Source: Georgenia sp. SYP-B2076
GTDB lineage: Bacteria > Actinomycetota > Actinomycetes > Actinomycetales > Actinomycetaceae
Assembly: GCF_003991205.1 (NCBI RefSeq)
Contig: NZ_RXOZ01000031.1
Location: forward strand, 62,001-126,000
Reading direction: 5' to 3'
Length of the DNA: 64,000 nucleotides
This document shows, one piece after another, positions 24,232 through 33,382 of this stretch (the stretch's first letter is position 1; the number at the start of each line of letters is the position of its first letter). A model generated the notes under the pieces. It saw nothing but the letters and a program-made list of their open reading frames with translations. It was not told where the DNA came from and ran no database searches. Both the position numbers and the translations under genes were made by a program.

Positions 24232-25131
24232 CTAGATCTGGTCCCGGCGGGGCAGGGAGTCCATCGCCCCGTGCCGGGTGGTCGTGGCGGCGGCGACGCG
24301 GGTGGCCCAGCGGGCCGCGTCGGTGAGGTCGGCGCCGTCGAGCAGCGCGTCGACGAGGCCGGCGCAGAAGCTGTCGCCGGCGGCGGTGGTGTCCACGGCG
24401 TCGACCCGCCGGGCGGGGATGTGCACGGCGTCGCCGCCCTGGTCCAGGACGAGCGCGCCGTCGGCGCCGAGGGTGACGACCCAGGCGACCGGGACGTCGA
24501 GGGTCCGGGCTGCCGTCTCGACGTCGGCCAGGCTCCGCGGCTCCGCGGCGAGCCCGGCGAGGTTGCCCAGCTCGAAACGGTTGGGGACGACGACGTCGAA
24601 GCGGGCCAGCAGGTCCGGGTCCAGCGGTCCCTTCGCCGGTGCCGGGTTGAGCACCGTGAGGCCGGTGGCCGCCTCGGTGACGGCGCCGAGCGCCTCCACC
24701 GGCGTCTCGAGCTGGCACAGCACCGCGCGGGCGGCGGCGACGACGTCGCGGTGGCGGCGCACGAACTCGCCGGTGACGCGATCGTTCGCGCCGGCGTTGA
24801 CGATGATCGTCGACTCCGGACGTTCCCAGAGCACGATCGCCGTGCCGGTGACGTCGTCGGCGCAGGCCACCGCGGCGGTGTCGACGCCCTCCTCGCCCAG
24901 GCGGCGCAGCACCTCGGCGGCGGCGTCGTCGTTGCCGACGGCGCCGACCATCGCGACGGTGCGCCCGAGCCGGGCGGCGGCCGCGGCCTGGTTGGCCCCC
25001 TTGCCGCCGGTGGCCTTGTGCATGCCCCGGGCCAGGATGGTCTCGCCGCTGCGCGGGATGGCCGCGACCTCGAGGCGGAGGTCCAGGTTGATGCTGCCCA
25101 CGACGACGACGTCGGTGCGTTGCGCAGTCAT
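24232..25131 (-). CDS. rbsK: ribokinase (PfkB family)
   Basis: The 299-residue PfkB sugar kinase has the N-terminal signature GGKGANQAAAAARLG near residue 42 and the ATP/anion-hole motif DTTAAGDSFCAG near 245, where Asp is the base. It also has GSINLDLR at the start and VVPNRFELG in the middle. It phosphorylates ribose or a related pentose in the cytoplasm. The start is ATG 25131, one base below the amidotransferase stop. The longer frame to 25284 is shadow. Confidence 0.9.
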   Translation of the reverse strand: MTAQRTDVVVVGSINLDLRLEVAAIPRSGETILARGMHKATGGKGANQAAAAARLGRTVAMVGAVGNDDAAAEVLRRLGEEGVDTAAVACADDVTGTAIVLWERPESTIIVNAGANDRVTGEFVRRHRDVVAAARAVLCQLETPVEALGAVTEAATGLTVLNPAPAKGPLDPDLLARFDVVVPNRFELGNLAGLAAEPRSLADVETAARTLDVPVAWVVTLGADGALVLDQGGDAVHIPARRVDAVDTTAAGDSFCAGLVDALLDGADLTDAARWATRVAAATTTRHGAMDSLPRRDQI

Positions 25132-25132
25132 G

Positions 25133-25918
25133 TCAGCGTCCGGCGCCGGCCTTGGCGAGCGAGGTCGGCTCGGCGTCCTCCCCGGCGAGCCAGCGCACCG
25201 CCTGGTCGAACAGGCGCCCGTAGCCGTCCCAGTCCATGAACTCGCGCGGGGCCCAGTGCGGGGAGATGTCGGAGGCGAACGCAAGGGTCCGGCCGCGCCC
25301 GACCGTGCGCACGAGCAGCAGCGGCGCGTCCTCGATGGTGGCCAGCACGGTGGCGTCCTCGCGGGCCTCGAGGCGCTGGTAGCCGAGCAGGATCGGCCAG
25401 TCGCGCTCCAGGCCGGCGGTGACCGGGTGCTCGGCCGCGGTGCGCGTGCCGCCGATCCCCTCGGGGGTCTCCACGCGGTCGTCGTAGGGGGAGATCCGCA
25501 CCGGCAGGACGTCCTCGACGGCGGTGCGGTGGTAGTTGGCGCGCCCCTGGAAGCCCTGGAAGCTCAGGTACCCGCCGGCCATGGCGAGGCCGCCCCCGCG
25601 GCGAACCCACTCGGCCAGCAGCTTGAGCCGGTTGGGCGCGGGGCGCCCCTGGGCGAACACCACCGGAGGCAGCAGCAGGGAGTTGGAGCCGATGTCGGAG
25701 AGGATGACGACGTCGTAGGCGTCCAGCTCCGCCAGCGTGGACGGGAACTGCTCGGCCACGTCGTGGGAACGCAGGTGGGTCACGTGGTGGCCGGCCTCGG
25801 CCAGCGCGGCGAGCAGCTCCGCGCAGCCGATCTCGACCTGTGCGTGCGGGAACGCGTCGTACCCCTTGTAGTCGGTCACCGCACTGACCCAGGACTCCCC
25901 TGCCAGCAGTACTCGCAT
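25133..25918 (-). CDS. glutamine amidotransferase-like protein (COG5426/ThuA-like)
   Basis: The 261-residue protein has a class I glutamine amidotransferase-like fold: MRVLLAGESW at the start, YDVVILSDIGSNSLLLP, and GGGLAMAGGYLSF where the nucleophile elbow would be. No cysteine is seen at the elbow, so true glutaminase activity is doubtful. Relatives are ThuA-like proteins of sugar catabolism, some acting as keto-sugar enzymes. It is the first gene of the LacI-controlled operon. ATG 25918 has GGAG five bases upstream; ATG 25921 is too close to it. Confidence 0.78.
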   Translation of the reverse strand: MRVLLAGESWVSAVTDYKGYDAFPHAQVEIGCAELLAALAEAGHHVTHLRSHDVAEQFPSTLAELDAYDVVILSDIGSNSLLLPPVVFAQGRPAPNRLKLLAEWVRRGGGLAMAGGYLSFQGFQGRANYHRTAVEDVLPVRISPYDDRVETPEGIGGTRTAAEHPVTAGLERDWPILLGYQRLEAREDATVLATIEDAPLLLVRTVGRGRTLAFASDISPHWAPREFMDWDGYGRLFDQAVRWLAGEDAEPTSLAKAGAGR

Positions 25919-25954
25919 CATTGCTCCAGCCTCATCGCTCCGTGCGCGTCCGTT

Positions 25955-25970
25955 GCGCAAACCGTTGCGT
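25955..25970. promoter_or_regulatory. candidate LacI-family operator
   Basis: CGCAA-ACCG-TTGCG is a perfect inverted repeat with a CG-containing centre, in the divergent gap between the operon ending at 22132 and the LacI gene. It covers the region where the operon promoter should lie. Confidence 0.55.
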
Positions 25971-26062
25971 AGACCCTAGGCCGTGGCGCGACGCCCGTCA
26001 AAACGGCATGATGGCGTCCAGTAGCAACGGATGAGGCGGCGCCCAGCCGCGACGGAGGAACG

Positions 26063-27067
26063 ATGACGCTCACCCAGGTCGCCCGGGAAGCGGGGGTCTC
26101 GGTCTCGACGGTCTCCCGCTACCTGCGCGGACAGCTCAAGGTCCACGACACGACCGCACAAAAGATTGACCACGCCGTGCGCGAGACCGGGTACCGGGTG
26201 GACGCGCCGGCCCGCGAAGACTTCATCGCGCTGATCGTCCCCGAGCTCGGCAACCCGTTCTACGCCTCGCTCGCCGAGGCATGCACGACTCTGGCGGCAG
26301 AGGCGGGGGTCTCCGTGGTGGTCGCCGTCTCCGGCCGGCGGCACCGCCGCGAGTCCACGCTCAGCGCCCAGCTCACCGCCGCGAGCAACGTGGGCGGGCT
26401 GATCTACGCCGGCATGAACCGCACCAACGACGAGCTGCAGCGCGCCGTGGCCGACGGCTTCCCCGTGGTCGTCCTCGACGAGGAGATCGACCTGGGCCCG
26501 GACGCGACCGTGCCCACCGTGACGGTGGACAACTACGGCGGCGCCTACCAGGCCACGAGCTACCTGGCGACCATGGGGCACCGGCGCATCGCCCACGTCT
26601 CCGGCCCGCCCGCGCTGCTGACCTCCCAGGAGCGCCTGCGCGGCTACCGGGACGCGCTCGCCGCGCACGGGCTGGAGGTCGACGAGGACCTCGTGCTGCA
26701 CGGGCCCTACACCGAGCAGTACGGCGCGAGCGTGCTGCCCTACCTCACGCGTGGCACCGCCGCGCCCACGGCAGTGTTCGTGGGCAGCGACATCGTGGCG
26801 GTCGGGATCCTCAGCGCCGCGGAGCTGCACGGCCTGCGCATCCCCGAGGATCTCTCCGTGGTGGGCTGCGACGGCATCCAGCTCGGCCAGTGGCTCCGCC
26901 CCCAGCTGACCACCCTCGCCCAGCCGATCCACGAGCTCGCCCGCACCGCCCTCGATACCCTGCGCACGGCCGCCGAGGGGCCGCAGGAGCCGGTCCGCAC
27001 CGTCCTGCCACTGCAGCTGGTGGTGCGCGGTTCGGTCGCGGCGCCGAGGCCCGGGGCTACCCACTGA
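26063..27067 (+). CDS. LacI-family transcriptional regulator
   Basis: The 334-residue repressor has an N-terminal LacI HTH (TLTQVAREAGVSVSTVSRYL) and a periplasmic-binding-like sensor domain from about residue 55 (FIALIVPELGNPFYASLAEA, then TVDNYGGAYQATSYL and VVGCDGIQLGQW). It is divergent from the ribokinase operon and probably represses it, binding the CGCAA-N4-TTGCG site. RBS GGAGG is five bases before ATG 26063. The effector is likely a pentose or its derivative. Confidence 0.92.
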   Translation: MTLTQVAREAGVSVSTVSRYLRGQLKVHDTTAQKIDHAVRETGYRVDAPAREDFIALIVPELGNPFYASLAEACTTLAAEAGVSVVVAVSGRRHRRESTLSAQLTAASNVGGLIYAGMNRTNDELQRAVADGFPVVVLDEEIDLGPDATVPTVTVDNYGGAYQATSYLATMGHRRIAHVSGPPALLTSQERLRGYRDALAAHGLEVDEDLVLHGPYTEQYGASVLPYLTRGTAAPTAVFVGSDIVAVGILSAAELHGLRIPEDLSVVGCDGIQLGQWLRPQLTTLAQPIHELARTALDTLRTAAEGPQEPVRTVLPLQLVVRGSVAAPRPGATH

Positions 27068-27148
27068 CACCTAGCCGGGGCGGCCCCAGGCGGGCATAAC
27101 CACGGCGGCCGGCCCGGAACGCCCCACGGCGCGGCGGCGCAACCCGGG

Positions 27149-27154
27149 TACCGT
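27149..27154 (+). promoter_or_regulatory. -10 box, leaderless promoter of acyltransferase 2
   Basis: TACCGT, eight bases before GTG 27163. Confidence 0.5.
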
Positions 27155-27162
27155 CACCTGCC

Positions 27163-28335
27163 GTGACAACAACGTCGTCCGATAGTCTCGCCCTCGACGC
27201 GCGGCACGCGCCACGGCCGGCCGAGGGCACGCCCCGCCCCGCCGACGTCGCCGCCGCGAAGCCGGGGCGGATCACCGCCCTGGACTGGGCGCGCGGGCTC
27301 TTCCTCATCCTCTCCGTGTGCTCGGAGGCCGTGCTCGCGCCGCGACCGGAGCAGCTCGTGCACGCCACGTGGTCCGGCATCACGGCCTACGACCTGATCT
27401 TCCCGCTCTTCGTCACCCTCTCCGGCGCGGGCCTGGCCCTCGCGTACAAGAACCGGGCGCCCGCGCGGGTGACGGCCCGCCGCGTCGTGGTGCTCCTGCT
27501 CGCGGGGCTGGCCTACAACGCGGTCACGACGGCGGAGCTGACCTGGGAGACGTTCCGCCTCACCGGCCCGCTCCAGGTCTACGCCGTGCTCGTGCTCGTC
27601 ATCGCCGTCCTGCACCGGTGGGTGCACACCGCCCGCGGCTGGGCGCTGACCACCCTGCTGGTCGCCGCAGCCGTCGCCGTTGCCCTGGCCTGGTGGGCCA
27701 CCGGGTGCGCCACCGGAGCGCTGACGCCGGAGTGCAACCCGTCCCTCGTCATCGACGGCCGGCTCCTGGGCAGCCACATGTACGCGCAGGGGCGCCTCGG
27801 GCACGACCCGGAGGGCCTGGTCGCCATCGCCGGCACGTTCGTCACCGCCGCCGCCGGGGTGACGGCCGGGCACCTGATGGTGCGCTACCGCCGCTCCCCG
27901 CTCGCCCCCGCATGGCTGCTCGGTTGGGCGGCCGTCGCACTCGGCGCCGGCGTGCTGCTCGCCCAGTGGGTCGAGCCGATGAAACGCCTGTGGACGCCGA
28001 GCTTCGCACTGCTGGCCGCGGGCCTCGGCGTGGCGATCCTCGCGATCGGCTTCCTTCTCCACGACGTCCCGGCTCCCGCCTGGTGGGCCGGGCTGCGCGG
28101 CCGGCTTGCGGTGCTGCTCGTGGCGCTGGGCCGCAACAGCCTGCTCGTGTACTTCGGCTCCCACGTGGTCCACTCGCTGCTGCTGCGCTCGGGCGAGCCG
28201 TCCGCCGCCGTGCGCATCGCCGAGGCGGTGGCCCGCGACGCCGACCCGCGCCTGGAGTTCGTGCTGCTGTCGCTGGCGGCGTGGTGGCTGTTGGCGCTGG
28301 TGCTGCACAGTCGCCGCATCTATGTGCACGCGTGA
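27163..28335 (+). CDS. HGSNAT/NagX-like membrane acyltransferase, paralogue 2
   Basis: The 390-residue paralogue of the protein at 20854 has the same RITALDWARGLF, VHATWSGITAYDLIFPLFV and RRIYVHA C-terminus. Differences are clustered in the first 35 residues and in loops, where it has fewer prolines and more Ala. Both copies point rightward and flank the LacI/ribokinase operon. This is consistent with an ancient duplication, or with insertion of the operon between two tandem copies. Function is as for paralogue 1: acylation of a surface sugar, inferred. Confidence 0.83.
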   Translation: MTTTSSDSLALDARHAPRPAEGTPRPADVAAAKPGRITALDWARGLFLILSVCSEAVLAPRPEQLVHATWSGITAYDLIFPLFVTLSGAGLALAYKNRAPARVTARRVVVLLLAGLAYNAVTTAELTWETFRLTGPLQVYAVLVLVIAVLHRWVHTARGWALTTLLVAAAVAVALAWWATGCATGALTPECNPSLVIDGRLLGSHMYAQGRLGHDPEGLVAIAGTFVTAAAGVTAGHLMVRYRRSPLAPAWLLGWAAVALGAGVLLAQWVEPMKRLWTPSFALLAAGLGVAILAIGFLLHDVPAPAWWAGLRGRLAVLLVALGRNSLLVYFGSHVVHSLLLRSGEPSAAVRIAEAVARDADPRLEFVLLSLAAWWLLALVLHSRRIYVHA

Positions 28336-28385
28336 CGGTCGCGACCGTGGAATCCTCCGCGGCCCAGTGGATTCAGACGTCCGAC

Positions 28386-28391
28386 TACGAT
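28386..28391 (+). promoter_or_regulatory. -10 box, leaderless promoter of the glycosyltransferase at 28398
   Basis: TACGAT, six bases before GTG 28398. Confidence 0.5.
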
Positions 28392-28397
28392 TAGCCG

Positions 28398-29543
28398 GTG
28401 ACTGACCGACCCCGCGCCCTCGTTGTCTCGTTCTCCGACATCACAGCGGACGCCCGGGTCCTGCGCCAGGTCGCCGTCGTCGCGCGGCACGCGCACGTGA
28501 CGACGATCGCCTACGGCGCCCAGCCGGCGGGCTCGGACGAGCACTTGCGCCTGCCCGACGGCGCCAAGTCACTCCCGCAGACCCTGCCTGGCGTCGCCAA
28601 GCTAGCAACGCGCCGCTTGCGGTCCGCCGAGATGGGCGCCCCCGGCTCGCAGGCGGCCCTGCGCCTGGCGGCAGGCCGATCCTTCGACGTCGTGGTCGCC
28701 AACGACCCGCGGGCAATGCCGGTCTCGTTCGCGCTGGCCGACGGCGCCCCGGTGTGGGCGGATCTGCACGAGTGGTCCCCGGAGGAGCGGAGCCACGTGC
28801 CCGTGTGGAAGCTCCTCGTGGCGCCGTTCATGGACCACCTGTGCCGCACGTACCTGCCGCGCACCGCAGCCTCTACCACCGTGGCGGGCTCGATCGCCGA
28901 GCTGTACGAGCGCGAATACAGCGTGCGCCCGGAGGTCATGCGTAACGCGGCCCCCTGGGCGGACCTCTCCCCCACCCCGGTGGACGGAGACACCATTCGG
29001 CTCGTCCACTCCGGCGGCGCGGTGCCCGGCCGGGAACTGGAGGCCATGATCGATGCCGTGCAAGCCCTTGGGGACGATTACAGCCTGGACCTTTACCTCG
29101 TGCCCGCCAACGACGGCGGGAAGTACCTCGCTCAGCTCAAGAATCGGGCCGCCGGGCACGGGCTCATCACGTTCCACGACCCTGTGGCTCCCACGGCGCT
29201 GCCCGCCACACTCAATTTTTACGACATCGGCGCCTTCTGGATCAAGCCGTTCAACACCAACGCCCGCTACACGCTGCCGAACAAGCTCTTCGACTTCATT
29301 CAGGCTCGCCTCGCCATCGCCGTGGGTCCGACCGTGGAGATGCAGCGGGTCGTCGAGGATCACGGTCTCGGCGTCGTCAGCACGGACTTCACGCTGGACT
29401 CCATCGTCGAGTCGGTACGCGCCATGACCCGCGAGGACATTGCCGGGTTCAAGCAGGCCGCCCACGCGGCCTCGCAAGGGCTAAGTTTCGAGGCCGACGC
29501 CGCGGTGGCGGACGCGATCCTAGAGCGACTCCTTAGGGCCTAA
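28398..29543 (+). CDS. GT4-type glycosyltransferase (paralogue A)
   Basis: The 381-residue protein has a GT-B fold. The N-terminal domain includes VSFSDITADARVLRQV and WADLHEWSPEERSHVP. The C-terminal nucleotide-sugar domain includes IRLVHSGGAVPGRELEAMI and YTLPNKLFDFIQARLAIAVG, the E-x7-E-like region of GT4. It belongs to the same lineage as the proteins at 29584 and 40008, which share the DLHE and LPNK-F-(E/D)F-QARL blocks. The sugar and acceptor are unknown. It starts with GTG and is convergent with the next glycosyltransferase gene. Confidence 0.83.
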   Translation: MTDRPRALVVSFSDITADARVLRQVAVVARHAHVTTIAYGAQPAGSDEHLRLPDGAKSLPQTLPGVAKLATRRLRSAEMGAPGSQAALRLAAGRSFDVVVANDPRAMPVSFALADGAPVWADLHEWSPEERSHVPVWKLLVAPFMDHLCRTYLPRTAASTTVAGSIAELYEREYSVRPEVMRNAAPWADLSPTPVDGDTIRLVHSGGAVPGRELEAMIDAVQALGDDYSLDLYLVPANDGGKYLAQLKNRAAGHGLITFHDPVAPTALPATLNFYDIGAFWIKPFNTNARYTLPNKLFDFIQARLAIAVGPTVEMQRVVEDHGLGVVSTDFTLDSIVESVRAMTREDIAGFKQAAHAASQGLSFEADAAVADAILERLLRA

Positions 29544-29583
29544 TGCCGCGTGTAGTGAGCTGATCACGGTTGAGTCGCCGAGC

Positions 29584-30774
29584 CTAGGACCGCGATGTAG
29601 CGGACGTACCGCCCGCCAGCCGCCCGATCGCCTTGACCCAGGGCTCAGACAGCCTGCGGCCGTCGAAGGACTCGGCCACGGCGGCGGCCGCGGCCTTGTA
29701 CCGAGCCACGTCCTCCGGAGTGACTGCCTCGAGCGCGGCGGCCACGTCCGCCGCACCGAAGCCGGAAGCCACCACGCCGAGGTCGTTCTCTCGCACCAGC
29801 CGCGCCATCTCGGGAGAGGGCCCGATCACCACACCGAGACGCGCCTGGACGAACTCGAAGAACTTGTTCGGCAGCGCCCAGTAGTTGTTGAAGCTAACCG
29901 GCGGCAGGATGTGCATCCCCAGGTCGTACTGGTTCAACGTCGGCACGATCCGTCCGAACTCCACCGGCGGCAGTACCCGCACCCCGGTGACCGAGGCGTC
30001 CCCGGCCCGTTCGACGAGCATCCGGTGGTACGACGCGACGGACGGCACCAGGATCAGGTCCAGCGTGAACCGCCCCGGGTGACGCTCGTTGGCCAGCTTC
30101 ACCGCGTCGACCATGACGTCCACGCCCCGGCTCGGGGACGCCAGGCCCATGTGCACGATCCGCACGTGGTCCGCCGGCGCGCTCGGCGTCATCTCCGGCC
30201 GATACGGCGTCGCGTTGGGCACCACCTCGGGGTGGAAGCCGTACTCGCGGGCGTACTCGTCCGCGATCCCCCGGGCGACGGTCGTCACGGACGCCACCTG
30301 CGGGACGTAGCGCCGGCACGACCAGTCCATCAGCGGCGCGACCAGCAGCTTCCACCACCACTTCTCGCCCTGGCGGGGTGCGTACTCGTGCAGGTCGGCG
30401 TGCACGCCCTTGCGCGGCGCCAGGGAAACCCCCACCGGGACGCCGAGGGCGTCGTTGGCGAGGACGATGTCGACCGGCTCGCGCAGGGCCACCTGCCCGC
30501 GCACCAACCGCATGCGCGCGGACCCGAAGTACAGGCGCTGGTGGCGGCGCAGGAGCAGCAGGCTCGCGGCGAGAAACTTGTTCGGCCGCCACGCGGCCAG
30601 ACGCTCGTCCACCTCGATGTGATCGATCACGCCGGCGGGGGCTGGCCCGTACCCGCACGTAATGACGTCGTAGTCACCCGCGAGGAGGTCGATCTGCCGC
30701 AGGATGCGCGGGTCCTTGACCAGCTTGGAGAAAGAAAGGATCAGCAGCCGGTCTCTCGCCGCGTCCGGGCTCAT
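29584..30774 (-). CDS. GT4-type glycosyltransferase (paralogue B)
   Basis: The 396-residue GT-B enzyme has the blocks LLILSFSKLVKDPRILRQID, VITCGYGP, HADLHEYAPRQGEKWWWK and ALPNKFFEFVQARLGVVIG. It is close to the protein at 40008 in every block, so the two probably use similar substrates. The start at ATG 30774 has GGAAGG five bases upstream. The longer frame to 31110 overlaps the divergent wecB gene and is not real. Confidence 0.85.
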   Translation of the reverse strand: MSPDAARDRLLILSFSKLVKDPRILRQIDLLAGDYDVITCGYGPAPAGVIDHIEVDERLAAWRPNKFLAASLLLLRRHQRLYFGSARMRLVRGQVALREPVDIVLANDALGVPVGVSLAPRKGVHADLHEYAPRQGEKWWWKLLVAPLMDWSCRRYVPQVASVTTVARGIADEYAREYGFHPEVVPNATPYRPEMTPSAPADHVRIVHMGLASPSRGVDVMVDAVKLANERHPGRFTLDLILVPSVASYHRMLVERAGDASVTGVRVLPPVEFGRIVPTLNQYDLGMHILPPVSFNNYWALPNKFFEFVQARLGVVIGPSPEMARLVRENDLGVVASGFGAADVAAALEAVTPEDVARYKAAAAAVAESFDGRRLSEPWVKAIGRLAGGTSATSRS

Positions 30775-30843
30775 GGACACCTTCCGTCGCGCGCCCATCG
30801 GCGCAGCCTCCCAGCCGCCGGGGGCCGGCGGGCAGGTCAAGGC

Positions 30844-30849
30844 TACGGT
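30844..30849 (+). promoter_or_regulatory. -10 box, leaderless promoter of wecB
   Basis: TACGGT, six bases before GTG 30856, in the 81-bp divergent gap with the glycosyltransferase at 29584. Confidence 0.5.
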
Positions 30850-30855
30850 AAGGGC

Positions 30856-31956
30856 GTGAAGATCCTCAGCGTCGTCGGGGCCCGGCCGCAGTTCGTCAAG
30901 CTCGCACCCATTGCCCACGAGGCCGACGCCCGGGGCGTCGAGCACGTCATCGTCCACACCGGCCAGCACTACGACCCCGTGCTTTCCGACGTCTTCTTCG
31001 ACGACCTCAACATCCCCACCCCCGACGTCCACCTCGGCATCGGCAGCGCCAGCCACGGCAAGCAGACCGGCGCCATGCTCGCCGCCCTCGACGACGTCTT
31101 CGCCGCCCACCAGCCGGACTGGGTGGTCGTCTACGGCGACACCAACTCCACCCTCGCCGCGGCGCTCTCAGCGGTGAAGATGCACCTGCCGGTCGTCCAC
31201 CTGGAGGCGGGCCTGCGCTCCTTCAACCGTCGCATGCCCGAGGAGCACAACCGGGTCCTCACCGACCACGCCGCGGACCTCCTCCTCGCCCCCACCCAGG
31301 CCGCGCTGGAGCTGCTCGCCGCCGAGGGGCTCGCGGACCGCTCCGTGCTTGTCGGAGACGTGATGACCGACGTCCTCCTTAAGGTCCGCGACGCCGTGCG
31401 GGCAGCTCCCCCGGCCGCGGGCGACGGCGTGGGCGAGCCCGCCGGCGAGTACTACGTCGCGACCATCCACCGGGCGGAGAACACCGATGACCCCGCGCGT
31501 CTCAACGCGATCGTGGACGCCCTCGCCGCCCTGGACCGCCCGGTCGTCCTCCTCGCCCACCCGCGCCTGGTCGCCAAGGCGCAAGACGCCGGCATCTCCC
31601 TCGAGCAGGGCGCCATCCGCCCCCGCCCGCCCCTGCCGTACCCGGGCCTGGTACGGGCGGCGATGGGCTCCAGGGGCGTGATCACGGACTCCGGCGGGCT
31701 GCAGAAGGAGGCCTTCCTCCTGCGGGTGCCGTGCACGACCGTGCGCACCGAGACCGAGTGGGCCGAGACCGTGTCGCTCGGCTGGAACGCCCTGGTCGAG
31801 CCGGGTCCGGAGCTGATGGCAGCCGCGACGCGCCCCGCTCCCCCAGCGACGGCCGCTACCCCCTACGGCGACGGCCACGCCGCGGCGCGCGTGCTCGACG
31901 AGCTGCAGCAGCACGCCGCCAACCCGGCCCATCTGGTGGACCAGCCGCGCCACTGA
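30856..31956 (+). CDS. wecB: UDP-N-acetylglucosamine 2-epimerase (non-hydrolysing)
   Basis: The 366-residue enzyme interconverts UDP-GlcNAc and UDP-ManNAc, or acts on the 2,3-diacetamido uronate as WbpI does. Family blocks are GARPQFVKLAPI at the start, VVYGDTNSTLAAA, HLEAGLRSFNRRMPEEHNR, YYVATIHRAENTD and TDSGGLQKEAF. The residues His, Glu and Arg in these blocks line the active site. It could feed the WecC-like dehydrogenase at the left edge (UDP-ManNAcA), or complete the WbpA-B-E-D route encoded at 46246-52634. Sequence alone does not separate WecB from WbpI. The start is a leaderless-type GTG. Confidence 0.92.
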   Translation: MKILSVVGARPQFVKLAPIAHEADARGVEHVIVHTGQHYDPVLSDVFFDDLNIPTPDVHLGIGSASHGKQTGAMLAALDDVFAAHQPDWVVVYGDTNSTLAAALSAVKMHLPVVHLEAGLRSFNRRMPEEHNRVLTDHAADLLLAPTQAALELLAAEGLADRSVLVGDVMTDVLLKVRDAVRAAPPAAGDGVGEPAGEYYVATIHRAENTDDPARLNAIVDALAALDRPVVLLAHPRLVAKAQDAGISLEQGAIRPRPPLPYPGLVRAAMGSRGVITDSGGLQKEAFLLRVPCTTVRTETEWAETVSLGWNALVEPGPELMAAATRPAPPATAATPYGDGHAAARVLDELQQHAANPAHLVDQPRH

Positions 31957-31966
31957 CAACGAGTTT

Positions 31967-31999
31967 GCCCGCGGCTGGGCTGATCGCCCACCCGCGGGC
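31967..31999. terminator. bidirectional terminator hairpin
   Basis: The arms GCCCGCGG/CCGCGGGC, with the inner stem TGGGC/GCCCA around TGATC, lie between convergent wecB and the glycosyltransferase gene at 32056. The wecB-side flank has only a short GTTT. Confidence 0.7.
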
Positions 32000-32055
32000 A
32001 CTGCGGAGATGGTGGCATGGCGGTCAGGAAGCGGCCGGCTTACGCAGCCCTCCCG

Positions 32056-33159
32056 CTACCGCCGCGCAGCGACCTCCGCGTAGAGCCCCTGCAGCCGCCG
32101 AACGCCGACGGCGGCATCGTGCTCGGCCAGCACCCACTCGCGCCCACCCAGCCGCACGCCAGCCGCGGCCGGGTCAGTGAGCGCCGCCAGCGCCCCCTCG
32201 GCCACCTCGCCGGGCGCGGGCCCGCTCAGCGCGTTGAGCCCGCCGTACCAGTCGTGACGATGACCCCCGACGACGGGCACCCCGATGGCGAGGGCCTCGA
32301 GCTCGCTGACGGCCAGAATGCCCGACATCTGCCCCACCACCATGTGTGCGGTGGCCAGCAGCCCGAGGAACTCCTCGTGCGCCAGCTTAGGCACGAGCCG
32401 CACCCCGGCCGCCGCGGCCGCCGACGCCGCGGGCCCCCAGTCGATGCCGACGACGTCGACGTCCAGTCCCACCGCTGCGGCGCCCGCGATGACTCGTCGG
32501 GCCACTTCCAGCTGGGCGTCAGCGCCCTTAACGGCCTCCCACCGCGAGGCGAACACCAGCCGTGGCCGCGCGTTCGGGGCCCACGCGGGCAAGGAGGCGA
32601 CGTCGACCGGCTGTGGCAGGTAGTAGGCGTCGTCCCGGAACCGGCGCGTGTGCTCAGCCAGATCGGGTGAGGAGTAGACGACGGCGGCGGCCCGGGCCAA
32701 GCCGTCGGCCATCTTCGCCTGCCAGGCGCTCTCGTAGGAGGCGGTGCGGATGTCCGTGCCGTGCAGGTGGAGCACATAGGGGCGGCGGAAGAACCGGGTG
32801 TGCCAGCCCAGGGTGCCCGTGTGGACGTGGACCACGTTCGCAGGCAGGGTCCGCGCGCCGAGCCACGCGTCCCACACCGGTGCACGACCCTTGGCGACCA
32901 GCGCGCCCAGCGGGCCGGGCAGCGCGTGGCGGTAGTACCAGGGCAGGCCGATGCGGCTCCAGGGCAGCCCCTGTCGCCGGGCAGAGCCGACGAGGTTCTC
33001 GGCAGTGTGTGCAGCATCGTGCAGGTGCAGAACCTTGCCGCCCCACGGCGCGCCGAGCGGCAACAGGTTAACCACGGGCAACCGTCGGAACCGGGAAGCC
33101 CAACGCCGCGGTCCGGACTGAACGCCTCGTTCGGCTGAACGCACCCATGACAACTCCAT
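32056..33159 (-). CDS. GT4-type glycosyltransferase
   Basis: The 367-residue protein has a GT-B fold with an N-terminal acceptor domain (NVVHVHTGTLGWHTRFF, YVLHLHGTDIRTASYES) and a C-terminal donor domain (RPRLVFASRWEAVKGADAQL, then AHMVVGQMSGILAVSELEALAIGVPVVG). The ELEALAIGVPV segment matches the GT4 nucleotide-binding helix. It is not one of the three DLHE paralogues. Start at ATG 33159 lacks a clear ribosome site. Partner genes are inferred only from position in the glycan region. Confidence 0.8.
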   Translation of the reverse strand: MELSWVRSAERGVQSGPRRWASRFRRLPVVNLLPLGAPWGGKVLHLHDAAHTAENLVGSARRQGLPWSRIGLPWYYRHALPGPLGALVAKGRAPVWDAWLGARTLPANVVHVHTGTLGWHTRFFRRPYVLHLHGTDIRTASYESAWQAKMADGLARAAAVVYSSPDLAEHTRRFRDDAYYLPQPVDVASLPAWAPNARPRLVFASRWEAVKGADAQLEVARRVIAGAAAVGLDVDVVGIDWGPAASAAAAAGVRLVPKLAHEEFLGLLATAHMVVGQMSGILAVSELEALAIGVPVVGGHRHDWYGGLNALSGPAPGEVAEGALAALTDPAAAGVRLGGREWVLAEHDAAVGVRRLQGLYAEVAARR

Positions 33160-33382
33160 TCTTGTGTACGACGACCATGGGGACGGCGTCGTGAGTCATC
33201 ACCCTATGGTCCACAAAGGCACTGTCCCTCTTTACCGGCACACTCCGCGGCATGGCGGCTCGAGAGCCGATCGGTCACGCGCCTCATTGACGACGCGCTC
33301 ACCGCGACCGAACGCACCTCTGGCGCTACCGCCGCTAACCTCAAGACGAAACGCTCCGTAATCTGCGAACCTGGAGATCAAG

